DNA of 64,000 nucleotides from CAVRGQ01 sp963720785 (GTDB taxonomy: Bacteria; Actinomycetota; Acidimicrobiia; IMCC26256; DASPTH01): positions 1-64,000 of the forward strand of contig CAVRGQ010000005.1 in assembly GCA_963720785.1 (NCBI GenBank), in the 5' to 3' direction. Below are positions 35,010 through 43,565 of this stretch, piece by piece; the stretch's first letter is position 1, and the number at the start of each line of letters is the position of its first letter. Made by a program: the position numbers and the translations under genes. The notes under the pieces were generated by a model, which was not told the origin of the DNA, ran no database searches, and worked only from the letters and a program-made list of their open reading frames with translations.

Positions 35010-36080
35010 TCACCCGCGGGCTGGCACGTCGAACAGCCGGTTGAACGTGCCGATGGTGATGCTCTCACGCACGTCGTCAGGGACACGGTCGAAGAGCTCG
35101 TGGAGCGTCTTCTGCGTGTGACCGTACGTGCCTTCCATGTGCGGGTAGTCGTCGCCCCAGAGCACGTTCGGGTACCCCATTGCGCTCATGGCCGGCACGG
35201 CGCTGCGATCGTGCTGGAACGACGCGTACACCTGGCGGAAGATGATCTCGCTCGGGAGCGTCGAGAGCTTCGGCTCCACGTACATCGCGTGCTGCCGGTA
35301 CCCCTCGTCCATGCGGTCGGCGAGGTAGGGGACCCAGGTCGCGCCTCCCTCGGCGATCAGCACCCGCAGTTCCGGATGGCGATCGAGCGCACCGCTCGAG
35401 ACCAGCTGCGCGACCGTCCGCTGACCGGGCACGAACGTCTCCACGTAGTTGACGACGGCGGCACCCGGGCCCCTCTGCACCTTCGGGCTGGAGCCGGTGC
35501 CCACGTGGAACGACATCACGACGCCGGCCTCTTCAGCCGCCGTCCACAGGGGCTCCCACACCGGATCGTTGAACGGCCGATCATCGGGAGGAGTGGTGGC
35601 CAGCATGACCGACTGGTACCCGAGCCCCACCGCGCGCTCCATCTCCGCGATCGCGTCCTCGGTGGACACCGTCGACAGCATCGCGACACCGACGAAGCGC
35701 GGCGACACGGACATCACCTCGTCGTGCAGCCAGTCGTTGTACACGCGTGCGCACTCCCGGAAGAGCTCCGGGTCGGCGATGGTCGTGATCCAGAGGCCGC
35801 GAGACGGGAACACCACCTGCGCCCACACGCCTTCCTCGTCCATGTCATCGAGCCGGATGCGCGGATCGCGCGACCCAGGCGCAGAGGAACCGCCGTCCGC
35901 GAACGCGGCGAGGGTGCGGAAGATGATCTGGCCATCGATCTCGACGGTCTCGGTGCGTTCGTCGCGACTCACCTTGGGACCGCGCCCGGCGAGGGACGCC
36001 GGCAGGTTCTCGGCCCACAACTCGTTGGGTTCCATCGCGTGGCTGTCACCCGAGTTCGCCCAGATCTTCTTCTCGTCCAT
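35010..36080 (-). CDS. Amidohydrolase-2 family metal-dependent hydrolase
   Basis: A 356-residue protein: N-terminal SGDSHAMEPNELW (the first His of the usual D-x-H is kept), MSFHVGTGSS, EGGATWVPYLADRM, and the Asp region WGDDYPHMEGTYGHT. A decarboxylase or hydrolase of the ACMSD superfamily; substrate unknown. GGAGATCC precedes the ATG at 36080. It is the last gene of the minus-strand series SDR, amidohydrolase controlled by the TGAAAA palindrome. Confidence 0.85.
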   Translation of the reverse strand: MDEKKIWANSGDSHAMEPNELWAENLPASLAGRGPKVSRDERTETVEIDGQIIFRTLAAFADGGSSAPGSRDPRIRLDDMDEEGVWAQVVFPSRGLWITTIADPELFRECARVYNDWLHDEVMSVSPRFVGVAMLSTVSTEDAIAEMERAVGLGYQSVMLATTPPDDRPFNDPVWEPLWTAAEEAGVVMSFHVGTGSSPKVQRGPGAAVVNYVETFVPGQRTVAQLVSSGALDRHPELRVLIAEGGATWVPYLADRMDEGYRQHAMYVEPKLSTLPSEIIFRQVYASFQHDRSAVPAMSAMGYPNVLWGDDYPHMEGTYGHTQKTLHELFDRVPDDVRESITIGTFNRLFDVPARG

Positions 36081-36094
36081 TGGATCTCCAGTCC

Positions 36095-36859
36095 TCAGAT
36101 GCGGTGGACCCAGCCACCGTCGACGTTCAGCGTCTGCCCGGTCATCCAGTCACTCGCACTCGACGTCAGGTAGATCAACGCGCCGAGCAGGTCCTCGGGA
36201 TCGCCGAAGGGGAAGGGCACCGTCGCACCGATCAGCTGGCGAATGGGCGAGTCGGAAGGAGCCGCACGGAAGCCGGCGTCGGTGTTCACGAAGCCGGGCG
36301 CGATCGCGTTCACCCGGATGCCCAAGGGCGCCAACTCCTGCGCGAGCGACGCGGTGAGGCTGACGAGACCGATCTTCGTGATGCCGTAGAGCCCCGAAGG
36401 CAGGAACGCGCCACCCGAGGTCTGGTTCACGATCTTGCCGCCGCCGTTCCGCTGCATCTCGGGCACCACTGCACGGACGCACTGCAGCGCGCCGCGCACG
36501 TTGACCCGCACCGCCGCGTCGAACCATTCGAGGTCGACGCCCATGAGCCCCAGTTCGCTGGGGAGCTCCGCCATCAGTGCCGCGTTGTTCACGAGGATGT
36601 CGATGCGGCCGAAGCGCTCGACCGCACTGTTCGCGAGCGCCGCACAACTCTCGTCGCTCGTCACATCCGTGGTGGCTGCGAGAGCATCGAACCCCTCCGC
36701 AGCAAGAGCGGCCGCGGCTTCCTCGACCGCCGCCGCGTTCAGGTCGGCGAGCACTACTGCTGCCCCTTCGGCGGCGAGTCCGCGTGCGTAGACACGCCCG
36801 ATGCCGCCACCGGCACCGGTGACGATTGCGACCTTGCCCTCGAGCGTCCTCCCGGACAT
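36095..36859 (-). CDS. Short-chain dehydrogenase/reductase
   Basis: A 254-residue classical SDR: VTGAGGGIGRV, adenine-binding DLNAAA region, LVNNAALMAE, SGGAFLPSGLYGITKIG with catalytic Tyr and Lys (YGITK), and C-terminal NVDGGW. The ATG at 36859 is chosen over 36889 because GGGGGG lies 6 nt upstream. Predicted NAD(P)-dependent alcohol/ketone conversion. It is preceded by a TGAAAA-N5-TTTTCA palindrome and the TetR gene, and followed after 14 nt by the amidohydrolase. Confidence 0.88.
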   Translation of the reverse strand: MSGRTLEGKVAIVTGAGGGIGRVYARGLAAEGAAVVLADLNAAAVEEAAAALAAEGFDALAATTDVTSDESCAALANSAVERFGRIDILVNNAALMAELPSELGLMGVDLEWFDAAVRVNVRGALQCVRAVVPEMQRNGGGKIVNQTSGGAFLPSGLYGITKIGLVSLTASLAQELAPLGIRVNAIAPGFVNTDAGFRAAPSDSPIRQLIGATVPFPFGDPEDLLGALIYLTSSASDWMTGQTLNVDGGWVHRI

Positions 36860-36905
36860 CCACGACCCCCCAGCGTTCCCGCAGCCCATCCAGTCGACCG
36901 CTTAG

Positions 36906-36922
36906 TGAAAATCAGATTTTCA
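36906..36922. promoter_or_regulatory. TGAAAA-N5-TTTTCA operator, copy 1
   Basis: TGAAAATCAGATTTTCA, a perfect 6-bp inverted repeat with 5-nt centre that extends to AGTGAAAA/TTTTCACT. It sits between the end of the TetR gene and the SDR start. It is strikingly AT-rich in this genome and is repeated at 41708-41724. Probably the site of the adjacent TetR protein. Confidence 0.6.
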
Positions 36923-36972
36923 CTTTAGCAAGGTGACGCCGCCGCGTCGAGCCCCTCCCGGGGGCGGTCGCT

Positions 36973-37737
36973 TCATGCCAGCAGACGGTCCGCCACGTCA
37001 AGCACGATCCGGCGGACCTCGTGGCGATCGTGCTCAACCAGTCCCTCGATCTGCGCCTGCATGAAGACGCCGACCACCGCCTGGATGGCGAGCGCGTCGG
37101 TCTCCGGGCGAGCCTTGGGGAAGGCGCCGTACTGGCGCCCTTCCGTCAGCAGCGACACCAGGGACTCACGCTGGGAGGCCATTCCTTCGCGGTGGGCCTC
37201 GGCGAACCCCTCGGCACTCGCCACCTCCGGGGACGTGAGCGTGGCAACGTGTCGACTCCGCCGCTGGTCGAAGACAACGGCCAGGTTGCCGTCGATCCAT
37301 GCCTCGAGCGCGGCACGGGGCGTCGTCGAGCGGGTGACCGCCACCGCGAGCGTCGCCGCGACACGCTCGCTGTCGGTGCGGTACATCGCCAGGATGAGCT
37401 CGTCCTTCGAGGCGAAGTGCCGGTAGAAGCTCCGGGTCGACAGACCGGCTTCAGCGAGGATCTCGTGCACCGAGGTGGTGCTGTTCCGCTGCCGCCCGAT
37501 CAGCCGGTAGGCCGCACGGAGGATCGACTCACGCTCTTCGCGGTAGCCGGCCATCCGCTCCGGCGAGAGCTGGCGCGCACGACGCGCCGTGCCGGTAGAA
37601 GTCGCGGCCGGCCGTTGCTGCTCTGAGGTGCGCCGCTCCGCCACCGCGCCGATGATAGGCGACGCCGCAAACGCCGTTTCCGCTCTGCCGGCGAGCGGAG
37701 CGGGCGGCCGACCGATCCCCGACCGGGAGTCAGGCAC
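36973..37737 (-). CDS. TetR-family transcriptional regulator
   Basis: Up to 254 residues from a GTG at 37737, which overlaps the end of the isochorismatase-fold gene. The helix-turn-helix is at about residues 85-115 (TTSVHEILAEAGLSTRSFYRHF, then SKDELILAMY). The 60-residue extension before it is unusual, so a downstream start such as an internal GTG near residue 32 is possible. It lies just upstream of the TGAAAA palindrome and the SDR it probably controls. Confidence 0.85.
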   Translation of the reverse strand: MPDSRSGIGRPPAPLAGRAETAFAASPIIGAVAERRTSEQQRPAATSTGTARRARQLSPERMAGYREERESILRAAYRLIGRQRNSTTSVHEILAEAGLSTRSFYRHFASKDELILAMYRTDSERVAATLAVAVTRSTTPRAALEAWIDGNLAVVFDQRRSRHVATLTSPEVASAEGFAEAHREGMASQRESLVSLLTEGRQYGAFPKARPETDALAIQAVVGVFMQAQIEGLVEHDRHEVRRIVLDVADRLLA

Positions 37738-38337
37738 CTCGCAACACGGCGGTGACTTCCTCGCACGTGGAGATGGTGGCTACAAACGGCAAGGTGTGCA
37801 TGAGCATCGATTCGTGATGCGCAAGTGGTGTCCCGGCAGTTGCGTCTCGCGGAATGACGACGGAGAAGTCCTGGTCGACGGCATCGACTGCGACGAGCGG
37901 CAGCGCGATGTTCGTCGAGACCCCGCCGAGCACAATCGCGTCGATCCCGATGTTGCGAAGTATGCGGAAAGTCTCGGTGCCGTGCGTGGGCGCGAGCCCG
38001 GAGTGGCGGACGATCAGCAGATCGCTGGGCGCGACACCCAACGCCGCGACCGGTTGACACTCCGGGCCGTCGGCGCGCCAATGGTCCTGCCGATGCAGGG
38101 TCTTGGCGAAGAGCACCGAGCGACGGTTCTGCGAGCGGTCGCCGGCCATCGGCGAGTACAGGAGATGAACGACGGTCGCACCCGACTCGCGTGCGACCGC
38201 CGCCAAGCGGCGGAGCCTCTCGAGCATCGGGCCGCTTCGGCGGCCAGCGCCGGCAGCATGGACTGCTCGCCGACGACGCCACCTTGGCACTCGATGGTGA
38301 CGAGCGCGGTCCGGTGGGGATCGAGTGTCAGCGCCAT
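37730..38337 (-). CDS. Isochorismatase-fold protein lacking the standard triad, one frameshift
   Basis: About 202 residues: MALTLDPHRTALVTIECQGG, then GPMLERLRRLAAVARESGA after a one-base deletion near 38232. The cysteine-hydrolase fold is clear (VVHLLYSP, LIVRHSGLAP, VLGGVSTNIALPLVAVDAVD). The catalytic Asp position reads TIECQ and the nucleophile position in GGVSTNIAL is Ala rather than Cys, so classical hydrolase chemistry is doubtful. The ATG at 38337 overlaps the ECH stop. Such proteins occur in fatty-acid clusters with unknown role. Confidence 0.7.
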
Positions 38338-39120
38338 TGCCACTCCGGTTCCCGCTTCTCCAGATAGCTGCGGCGCGCCTCGGCCGAGTCCTCGAACTTG
38401 GTGATTCGCTGCGTGTAGTCCTGCTCCGTGCGGTAGCCGTCCTTCAGGCCGAGATCCTCGACCCGGTTGAGTGACTCCTTGGCGAGTCGCAGCCCGACCG
38501 GCGACTTCGACGCCATCACCACCGCGAGCTTCGCGAGCTGCTCCTTGGAGTTCGTCGTGCGGTACGACGGCCTCGACCGCACCGAGCCGGTGGAACTCAT
38601 GGGCGTCGACGAACTCGCCCGTGAAAAACATCTTCCGAGTCTTGTACGAGCCGACCATGCGTTGCAGGTGGCGCCCACCGCCGAGGACACCGGCGTTGAT
38701 CTCGGGCAGGGCGAAGCGTGCGTTCTCCGAGGCGATGATCACGTCACAACAGGCGACGAGCGCGAGACCGGCGCCCACGGCCGCGCCGTTGATGGCACCG
38801 ATGACCGGGAGCGGGCAGTCGCTGATCGCCCAGAAGCACTCGCGCACCACCGCGCCCGGGTCCAGCCGGTCGGCGATCGTGTCGCCCGCAGCGTCCTCGC
38901 GCGAGTGGCGACGTGGCGAGTCGTGCAGGTCGACTCCTGCGCAGAAGATCCGGTCGCCGGGCGCGGTGAAGATCGCCACATGGGCGTCCATACTCCGCGC
39001 GAGGGTGGTGAAGGCCTCGGCGATCTCACGGAACGCCTGGCCGTTCAGGGCATTGACCGGCGGGCGGTCGAAGGTGACCGTCGCGATCCGGTCCTCGATG
39101 TCGATTCGTACGAAGTCCAC
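38328..39120 (-). CDS. Enoyl-CoA hydratase, one frameshift
   Basis: About 264 residues. The N-terminal half has DRIFCAGVDLHDS and NGAAVGAGLALVACCDVI as oxyanion loops, and ALPEINAGVLGGG with a plausible catalytic Glu. A one-base insertion near 38548 (ctcc) breaks VVPHDEL from KEQLAKLAVVMASKSP; the C-terminus ends EKREPEWQWR. The GTG at 39120 lies downstream of regulon site 7. First gene of the unit ECH, isochorismatase-fold protein, TetR. Confidence 0.85.
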
Positions 39121-39141
39121 GAGCAGGAGCTTCGCAGCTAC

Positions 39142-39157
39142 TTGACGAAGCCGTCAA
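39142..39157. promoter_or_regulatory. TTGAC-N6-GTCAA operator, site 7
   Basis: TTGACGAAGCCGTCAA, here extended to perfect 10-bp arms GCTACTTGAC/GTCAAGTAGC (39137-39162). It lies 22 bp upstream of the minus-strand ECH start at 39120 and 11 bp after the stop of the CoA-transferase. No T-run follows, so an operator is favoured over a terminator. Confidence 0.68.
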
Positions 39158-39167
39158 GTAGCTACCG

Positions 39168-41612
39168 TCACTTGACGACGTTGCCGCCGCGCAGCTCCTC
39201 GATCTCCTGCTCCGAGTACCCGAGTTCCTGCAGGATCTGCGTGGTGTGCGATCCGGCGAGCACACCGCCGCCGGTCAGCACGCCCGAACGGGAGAAGCGC
39301 ACCGGCGGGTTCAGCCGGGGATGTTCGTCGAACACGGGGTGCACCGCAGTCGTCACGTAGCCGGACGCAACGCCGAGGTCTTCGCTCATCAGCAGCTGCT
39401 CCGGGACATCGGTGGCCACCACCGCGCATCCGAGACCGGCGTCGGTCAGCTCCTGCTCCCAGACCGCAGCGGGCCGTTGGAGGAAGGCCTTCGACAGCAG
39501 GTCGGCGAGTTCGTCGTCGAGGGCGCGCCGTGACGCCTCGTCGGCAAACCGGCCGTCGTTCTCGACGCCGGTGTGCGCGGCGAGCACCCCGACGAGCGCC
39601 GGCCATTCCGCCGCTTTCGGCGCGGCGAGGAAGATCCAGCCGTCCGCCGCCTCGTAGAGCCGGTACCGAGCGGAAAGGCCGTAGAGGTCGGGGTCGGGTG
39701 TCACCGACGACGTGTCACCGACAACGTGGTTCACCGTGGAGTACAGGCCGGTGGTCAACATCGTCGTCACCATCGCAGGCGCCGACCCGTGGCGCACGCG
39801 CCCGAGCAATCCGACGAGCATGCCCATGGCCGAGCCCAGGGCGGCGAGACCGTCGGTGTTGGCGTTCATCGAGGCGCCGGCCATGGACAGCCGGATCGAG
39901 AGGTCCTTCACCTCGTCGAGCGAGGCGTCGCGGTCGACGTCCGGGATGGCGCCGACGTTCGCCTGCGCGATCCCGATCGCGGCGGCGATCGTCGTCGCGA
40001 ACGCGGGCTTGTTGGCGAAGGGACCGTCGATCCCGTACGCCATCGCCGAGAGGAAGACCGCGTCGGGATTGACCGCCTGGACGCTCGCGGCGTCGATCCC
40101 GAGTCGCTCGGCCGCGTCGGGCCGGAACCCGAGCAGCACCACGTCGGCCCGGGCGATGAGGTCGCGCAGGACGCGCCGCCCGTCGTCGCCCGTGATGTCC
40201 AGCGCGATGCTCTCCTTGCCCTGCATCACCTTGGCGCCGCCGAGCTCGGGGAACGGCAACATGTTCCGCACCGGGTCGCCGTCGAGAGGCTCGACCTTGA
40301 TCACACGCGCGCCGAGGTCGGCCAGCAGCGTGGCGCCGTACGGCGCCGCGAAGAGCGCGCCGAGCTCGAGCACCGTCACACCGCTCAGCGGCGGCGCTCC
40401 AGCCGGTCCCTCGGCGGTCTCGCGGCCGGCAGGTTCCTGCCCGCCCGGCGCCCCGAGGCCGGCGAGCACCGCCTCGGTCTGTTCGCCCAGGGCAGGTGCA
40501 GAGGCGTAGACGCGCGACGTACCGGCGTAGCGGACGATCGCGCCGGGCTGTCGCATCGTGCCGTGTTCCACGTCGTCGACGACGACGGTCGCGTCGCGGT
40601 GTCGGAGCTGCGGGTGTTCCAGCACCCGGGGACCGCCCCGTGCCTCCTCGGCGAACAGGTCGTGTTCCCGCCCGAAGACCGCTTGCCAGTCGGCCAGCGT
40701 CTTCCGGCGGACGCTCTCGAGCATGCGCTCCCAGGTCCGCAGCCGCACGTCGTCGTCCGGGACGTCGGGGAAACCCTCGGTCGCCTCGTCCGAATAGACG
40801 TCGTCGAGGCCCATCTCGCGCATACCGGCCCGCAACATGTGCGGGAGGTTGAGCCCGAACAGCAACCAGTGACCGTCACCCGTCGGCGCCATCGGGTTCT
40901 GGAACACGAAGTGGCCGTTCGGGCGGTTCTCCTCGGAGAAGAGTTCGACGGGCGTGAACGCGTCGGGATAGCGCGCGGCGAGCACGGCCATCCACCAGGC
41001 CCAGACGTCCAGCGTCGCGAATCCCTGTGCCAGGTTCACCGCCACGGACTGCCCGAGGCCCGACGCCTCGCGCTCGAGCAACGCCGCGAGCACACCGAGG
41101 ACACCGGTGTGCGCCGCGCCGACCGACGCGTAGGGAACGCTCACGTACGCAGGTCCCGGTCGGCTGGTGATGCGACTCATCTGGTGGAGGAAGCCGAGCT
41201 TCGCGAGCACCAGGTGCTCGTAGCCCTTCAGCGACGAGTTCGGCCCCTCCCGGCCCCATCCGGTGATCGACAGGTGCACGAGGCGGGGGTTGTGCGCGGC
41301 CAGATCGTCGTAGGCCAGGTCGAGCGACTCAGCGACGCCGGGCCGCATGCTCTCCACGACCACGTCCGCGCTTCTCATCAGCGCTTCGAGGTGATCGCGC
41401 GCAGCCGCGTCGTGGAGGTCGAGCACCACGGACTTCTTGCCACGGTTCAGCACCGGGTGGGCGGGGAGCTCACGCACCGAGGCGCCGCCCGGAGGCTCGA
41501 CCACGATGACCTCGGCGCCGTTGTCGGCCAGGAACAACGTCGCGAGCGAGCTGGCGAACGTCGAAGACAGATCCACGACCCGGAAGCCGTCGAGCGGCAA
41601 CGGCGTGTTCAT
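39168..41612 (-). CDS. Two-domain CaiB/BaiF (family III) CoA-transferase
   Basis: 814 residues containing two complete family III CoA-transferase units in tandem: the first from MNTPLPLDGFRVVDLSSTFA, the second from about residue 410 (PLSGVTVLELGALFAAPYGA). Each has the signature of the fold (LADNGAEVIVVEPPGG; LADLGARVIKVEPLDGDPVR). Family III enzymes are usually intertwined dimers of one unit, so the fusion may be a self-contained pseudo-dimer. It would exchange CoA between pathway acids. The ATG at 41612 has GGGGGAA upstream and is preferred to 41642. Regulon site 8 lies upstream. Confidence 0.88.
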   Translation of the reverse strand: MNTPLPLDGFRVVDLSSTFASSLATLFLADNGAEVIVVEPPGGASVRELPAHPVLNRGKKSVVLDLHDAAARDHLEALMRSADVVVESMRPGVAESLDLAYDDLAAHNPRLVHLSITGWGREGPNSSLKGYEHLVLAKLGFLHQMSRITSRPGPAYVSVPYASVGAAHTGVLGVLAALLEREASGLGQSVAVNLAQGFATLDVWAWWMAVLAARYPDAFTPVELFSEENRPNGHFVFQNPMAPTGDGHWLLFGLNLPHMLRAGMREMGLDDVYSDEATEGFPDVPDDDVRLRTWERMLESVRRKTLADWQAVFGREHDLFAEEARGGPRVLEHPQLRHRDATVVVDDVEHGTMRQPGAIVRYAGTSRVYASAPALGEQTEAVLAGLGAPGGQEPAGRETAEGPAGAPPLSGVTVLELGALFAAPYGATLLADLGARVIKVEPLDGDPVRNMLPFPELGGAKVMQGKESIALDITGDDGRRVLRDLIARADVVLLGFRPDAAERLGIDAASVQAVNPDAVFLSAMAYGIDGPFANKPAFATTIAAAIGIAQANVGAIPDVDRDASLDEVKDLSIRLSMAGASMNANTDGLAALGSAMGMLVGLLGRVRHGSAPAMVTTMLTTGLYSTVNHVVGDTSSVTPDPDLYGLSARYRLYEAADGWIFLAAPKAAEWPALVGVLAAHTGVENDGRFADEASRRALDDELADLLSKAFLQRPAAVWEQELTDAGLGCAVVATDVPEQLLMSEDLGVASGYVTTAVHPVFDEHPRLNPPVRFSRSGVLTGGGVLAGSHTTQILQELGYSEQEIEELRGGNVVK

Positions 41613-41666
41613 CGGATTCCCCCGTGTCGCCTCGCCGGGCATGACCGGTCGGGAGTCTGCCTTAAC

Positions 41667-41682
41667 TTGACGGATCAGTCAA
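41667..41682. promoter_or_regulatory. TTGAC-N6-GTCAA operator, site 8
   Basis: TTGACGGATCAGTCAA between the two-domain CoA-transferase (minus) and the Ltp2-like thiolase (plus). A different palindrome at 41708-41724 lies on the thiolase side, so the two divergent genes may answer to different regulators. Confidence 0.68.
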
Positions 41683-41707
41683 GTGTGACGATGATCCCGG
41701 GAGCCGC

Positions 41708-41724
41708 TGAAAACACAATTTTCA
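41708..41724. promoter_or_regulatory. TGAAAA-N5-TTTTCA operator, copy 2
   Basis: TGAAAACACAATTTTCA, with arms extending to GCTGAAAA/TTTTCAGC (41706-41726). Same arms and spacing as the copy at 36906-36922, with a different centre. It lies upstream of the TACGTT -10 box (41742-41747) of the thiolase gene. Confidence 0.6.
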
Positions 41725-41754
41725 GCTCACGAGATCAGGAGTACGTTGCCCGCC

Positions 41755-42975
41755 ATGAGCATCCGCGACGCGACGGCAATCGTCGGGGTCGGTGCGACCC
41801 CCTACTACCGGCGAGGTGAGTCGTACCCACAGACCGAGTTGGAGTTGGCCGGCAAGGCGATCCTTGCCGCCCTCGAGGACGCCGGCCTCGCCATCACGGA
41901 CCTCGACGGCTTCGCGATCTACTCGAGTTCCTGTGACCCGGCCGAGGTCGCCTCGACACTGGGTGTGCCGGAGGTGAGATTCGCAGCGGGGCTCACGTCG
42001 GGCGGCGGCGGTTGCGCCGGGGCTCTCGGCCTGGCCGCGGCTGCCGTGGAATCCGGCATGGCGACGTGCGTCGTGACGCTCATGACCCTCCAGCAGCGAG
42101 GTCGTCGCCTGGGCGGTTCCGCGGTCGACGGCGTCCTGACCTACGCGATGATGACGGATGGTGGTGCCAGCCCCTACGGCGGCGGCGGCATCCCGCCCTC
42201 GGCCGCCTTCACCGCGAACAGCGGCCTGCTCTCCCCCGGCCACAGCTTCTCGCTCCTCACCCAGCGGCACATGCACCTGTACGGCACGAAGCGCGAACAC
42301 TTCGCCGAGGTCTGTATCTCGACACGCGAGAACGCGATCCGTCGTCCCACCGCGCTGCGGAAGCAGCCCCTGACGATGGACGAGTACTTCGACGCCCGGA
42401 TGATCTCGGACCCGCTGTGTCTCTTCGACTACACGATGGAGAGCGATGGCGCGATCGCGGTGATCACGGTGTCGGCCGAGCGGGCCGAGGACCTGCGACA
42501 GCCCCCCGTGTACATCCTGTCATCCGCGCACGGCGGCTCCGGACGCTGGGGACCGGCGATCTTCCGCTACTTCCAGGCTCCCGACGACGAGTTCGCGTCC
42601 TCGGGCCACCGCCCCGTGGCGAAGCGCCTCTACGAGATGGCCGGCGTCGGGCCCGAGGGGGTGGATGTCGCGTTGCTGTACGACCACTTCTCCCCGATGG
42701 TGATCATGCAACTCGAGGACTACGGCTTCGCGCCCATCGGTGAGGGCGGTCCGTTCGTGGCCGACGGCAACATCCGCTGGCCCAACGGGTCGCTGCCGGT
42801 GAACACGCACGGCGGCAACCTGTCGGAGGCCTACATCATCGGCATGACACACGTCCGCGAAGCCGTCGAGCAGTTGCGCGGGGTCGCCGTCAACCAGGTG
42901 GAGGGTGCAGAGATCGCACTCGTCACCGGCGGACCGGCGGGACTGCCGGTCAGCGCAACCCTGCTGCGGAGATGA
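41755..42975 (+). CDS. Thiolase-fold protein, Ltp2-like (possible retro-aldolase)
   Basis: A 406-residue thiolase-superfamily protein. C87 in SGGGGCAGAL corresponds to the nucleophile region, but the C-terminal GHPxGATG motif of true thiolases is replaced by THGGNLSEAYIIGM (H352, Y360). A tyrosine in this place is a feature I associate with Ltp2-type steroid side-chain aldolases. A DUF35 gene follows after 12 nt, as in Ltp2/ChsH2 systems, so C-C cleavage of a beta-hydroxyacyl-CoA is a reasonable hypothesis. The ATG at 41755 is 7 nt after TACGTT; a TTG at 41746 is the alternative. Confidence 0.78.
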   Translation: MSIRDATAIVGVGATPYYRRGESYPQTELELAGKAILAALEDAGLAITDLDGFAIYSSSCDPAEVASTLGVPEVRFAAGLTSGGGGCAGALGLAAAAVESGMATCVVTLMTLQQRGRRLGGSAVDGVLTYAMMTDGGASPYGGGGIPPSAAFTANSGLLSPGHSFSLLTQRHMHLYGTKREHFAEVCISTRENAIRRPTALRKQPLTMDEYFDARMISDPLCLFDYTMESDGAIAVITVSAERAEDLRQPPVYILSSAHGGSGRWGPAIFRYFQAPDDEFASSGHRPVAKRLYEMAGVGPEGVDVALLYDHFSPMVIMQLEDYGFAPIGEGGPFVADGNIRWPNGSLPVNTHGGNLSEAYIIGMTHVREAVEQLRGVAVNQVEGAEIALVTGGPAGLPVSATLLRR

Positions 42976-42987
42976 GGAGAGACCACG

Positions 42988-43453
42988 GTGACTGACAACA
43001 CATTCGGGGACCTGCAGCCGGGCGTCTTCCCCACCATCCTGGCCGAGACCTACGCGGACGACACGACCCAGCCGTTCTGGGATGCCGCGTCCGAGGATCG
43101 TCTGGTCGGCGCTCGGTGCACGACGTGCGGCACCTTTCGAATCCCTGCCCGCGCCGTTCTGTTTCGAGTGCCAGGCGCAGGAGATCGAATGGGTGCCGCT
43201 CCCGGGCACGGGGACGATCTACACGTTCACGATCGTCCGGCATCCTCTGCATCCCGACCTCGGCCCCGCCTGCCCGTATGTCTCGGGCGTCGTCGAACTC
43301 GACGGCACCCAGGGTGCGGGCGCGCGGATGGTGGTCAACCTGGTCGACTGTGAACCCGAGACGGTTTCGATCGGGGATCGGGTCGAAGTCGTGTGGGAGC
43401 ACTTCGACTCCGGGATGTCGACACCACGATTTCGCCCGATCACGTCAGGCTGA
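42988..43453 (+). CDS. DUF35 Zn-ribbon/OB-fold protein, one frameshift
   Basis: About 155 residues: N-terminal helix DDTTQPFWDAASEDRL, zinc ribbon C-TTCG then CFEC, and an OB fold (GTGTIYTFTIVRHPLHPD, VVNLVDCEPETVSIGDRV). One extra base near 43152 breaks the frame between FRIPAR and PFCFECQAQ. The GTG at 42988 has AGGAGAG 7 nt upstream. Predicted partner of the Ltp2-like protein encoded just before it, organising the acyl-CoA channel. Confidence 0.82.
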
Positions 43454-43495
43454 CTCGCTCGAAGCGTGCGCGTCGTCGGCCACGTGGCACGCGAC

Positions 43496-43511
43496 TTGAC
43501 AGATTCGTCAA
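43496..43511. promoter_or_regulatory. TTGAC-N6-GTCAA operator, site 9
   Basis: TTGACAGATTCGTCAA upstream of the transporter operon. TTGACA (43496-43501) could also be a -35 box, but no clear -10 is seen at 17 nt spacing. The transporter GTG is 54 bp downstream. Confidence 0.68.
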
Positions 43512-43565
43512 GCTCGGATCACACTGGCGCCTGTCGCGTTCGACGATGCAATCCAGGGGGGACTC

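Noticed and set aside
39137..39162. Perfect 10-bp inverted repeat as a rho-independent terminator for the CoA-transferase
   Set aside because: It contains the TTGAC-N6-GTCAA core seen at ten other promoter sites, the arms are not especially GC-rich and no T-run follows, so an operator fits better.
39163..39185. TTGACGACGTTG near the CoA-transferase stop as another regulon site
   Set aside because: Only the left arm matches. The sequence is the coding end of the CoA-transferase (NVVK-stop) and has no GTCAA partner at the right distance.
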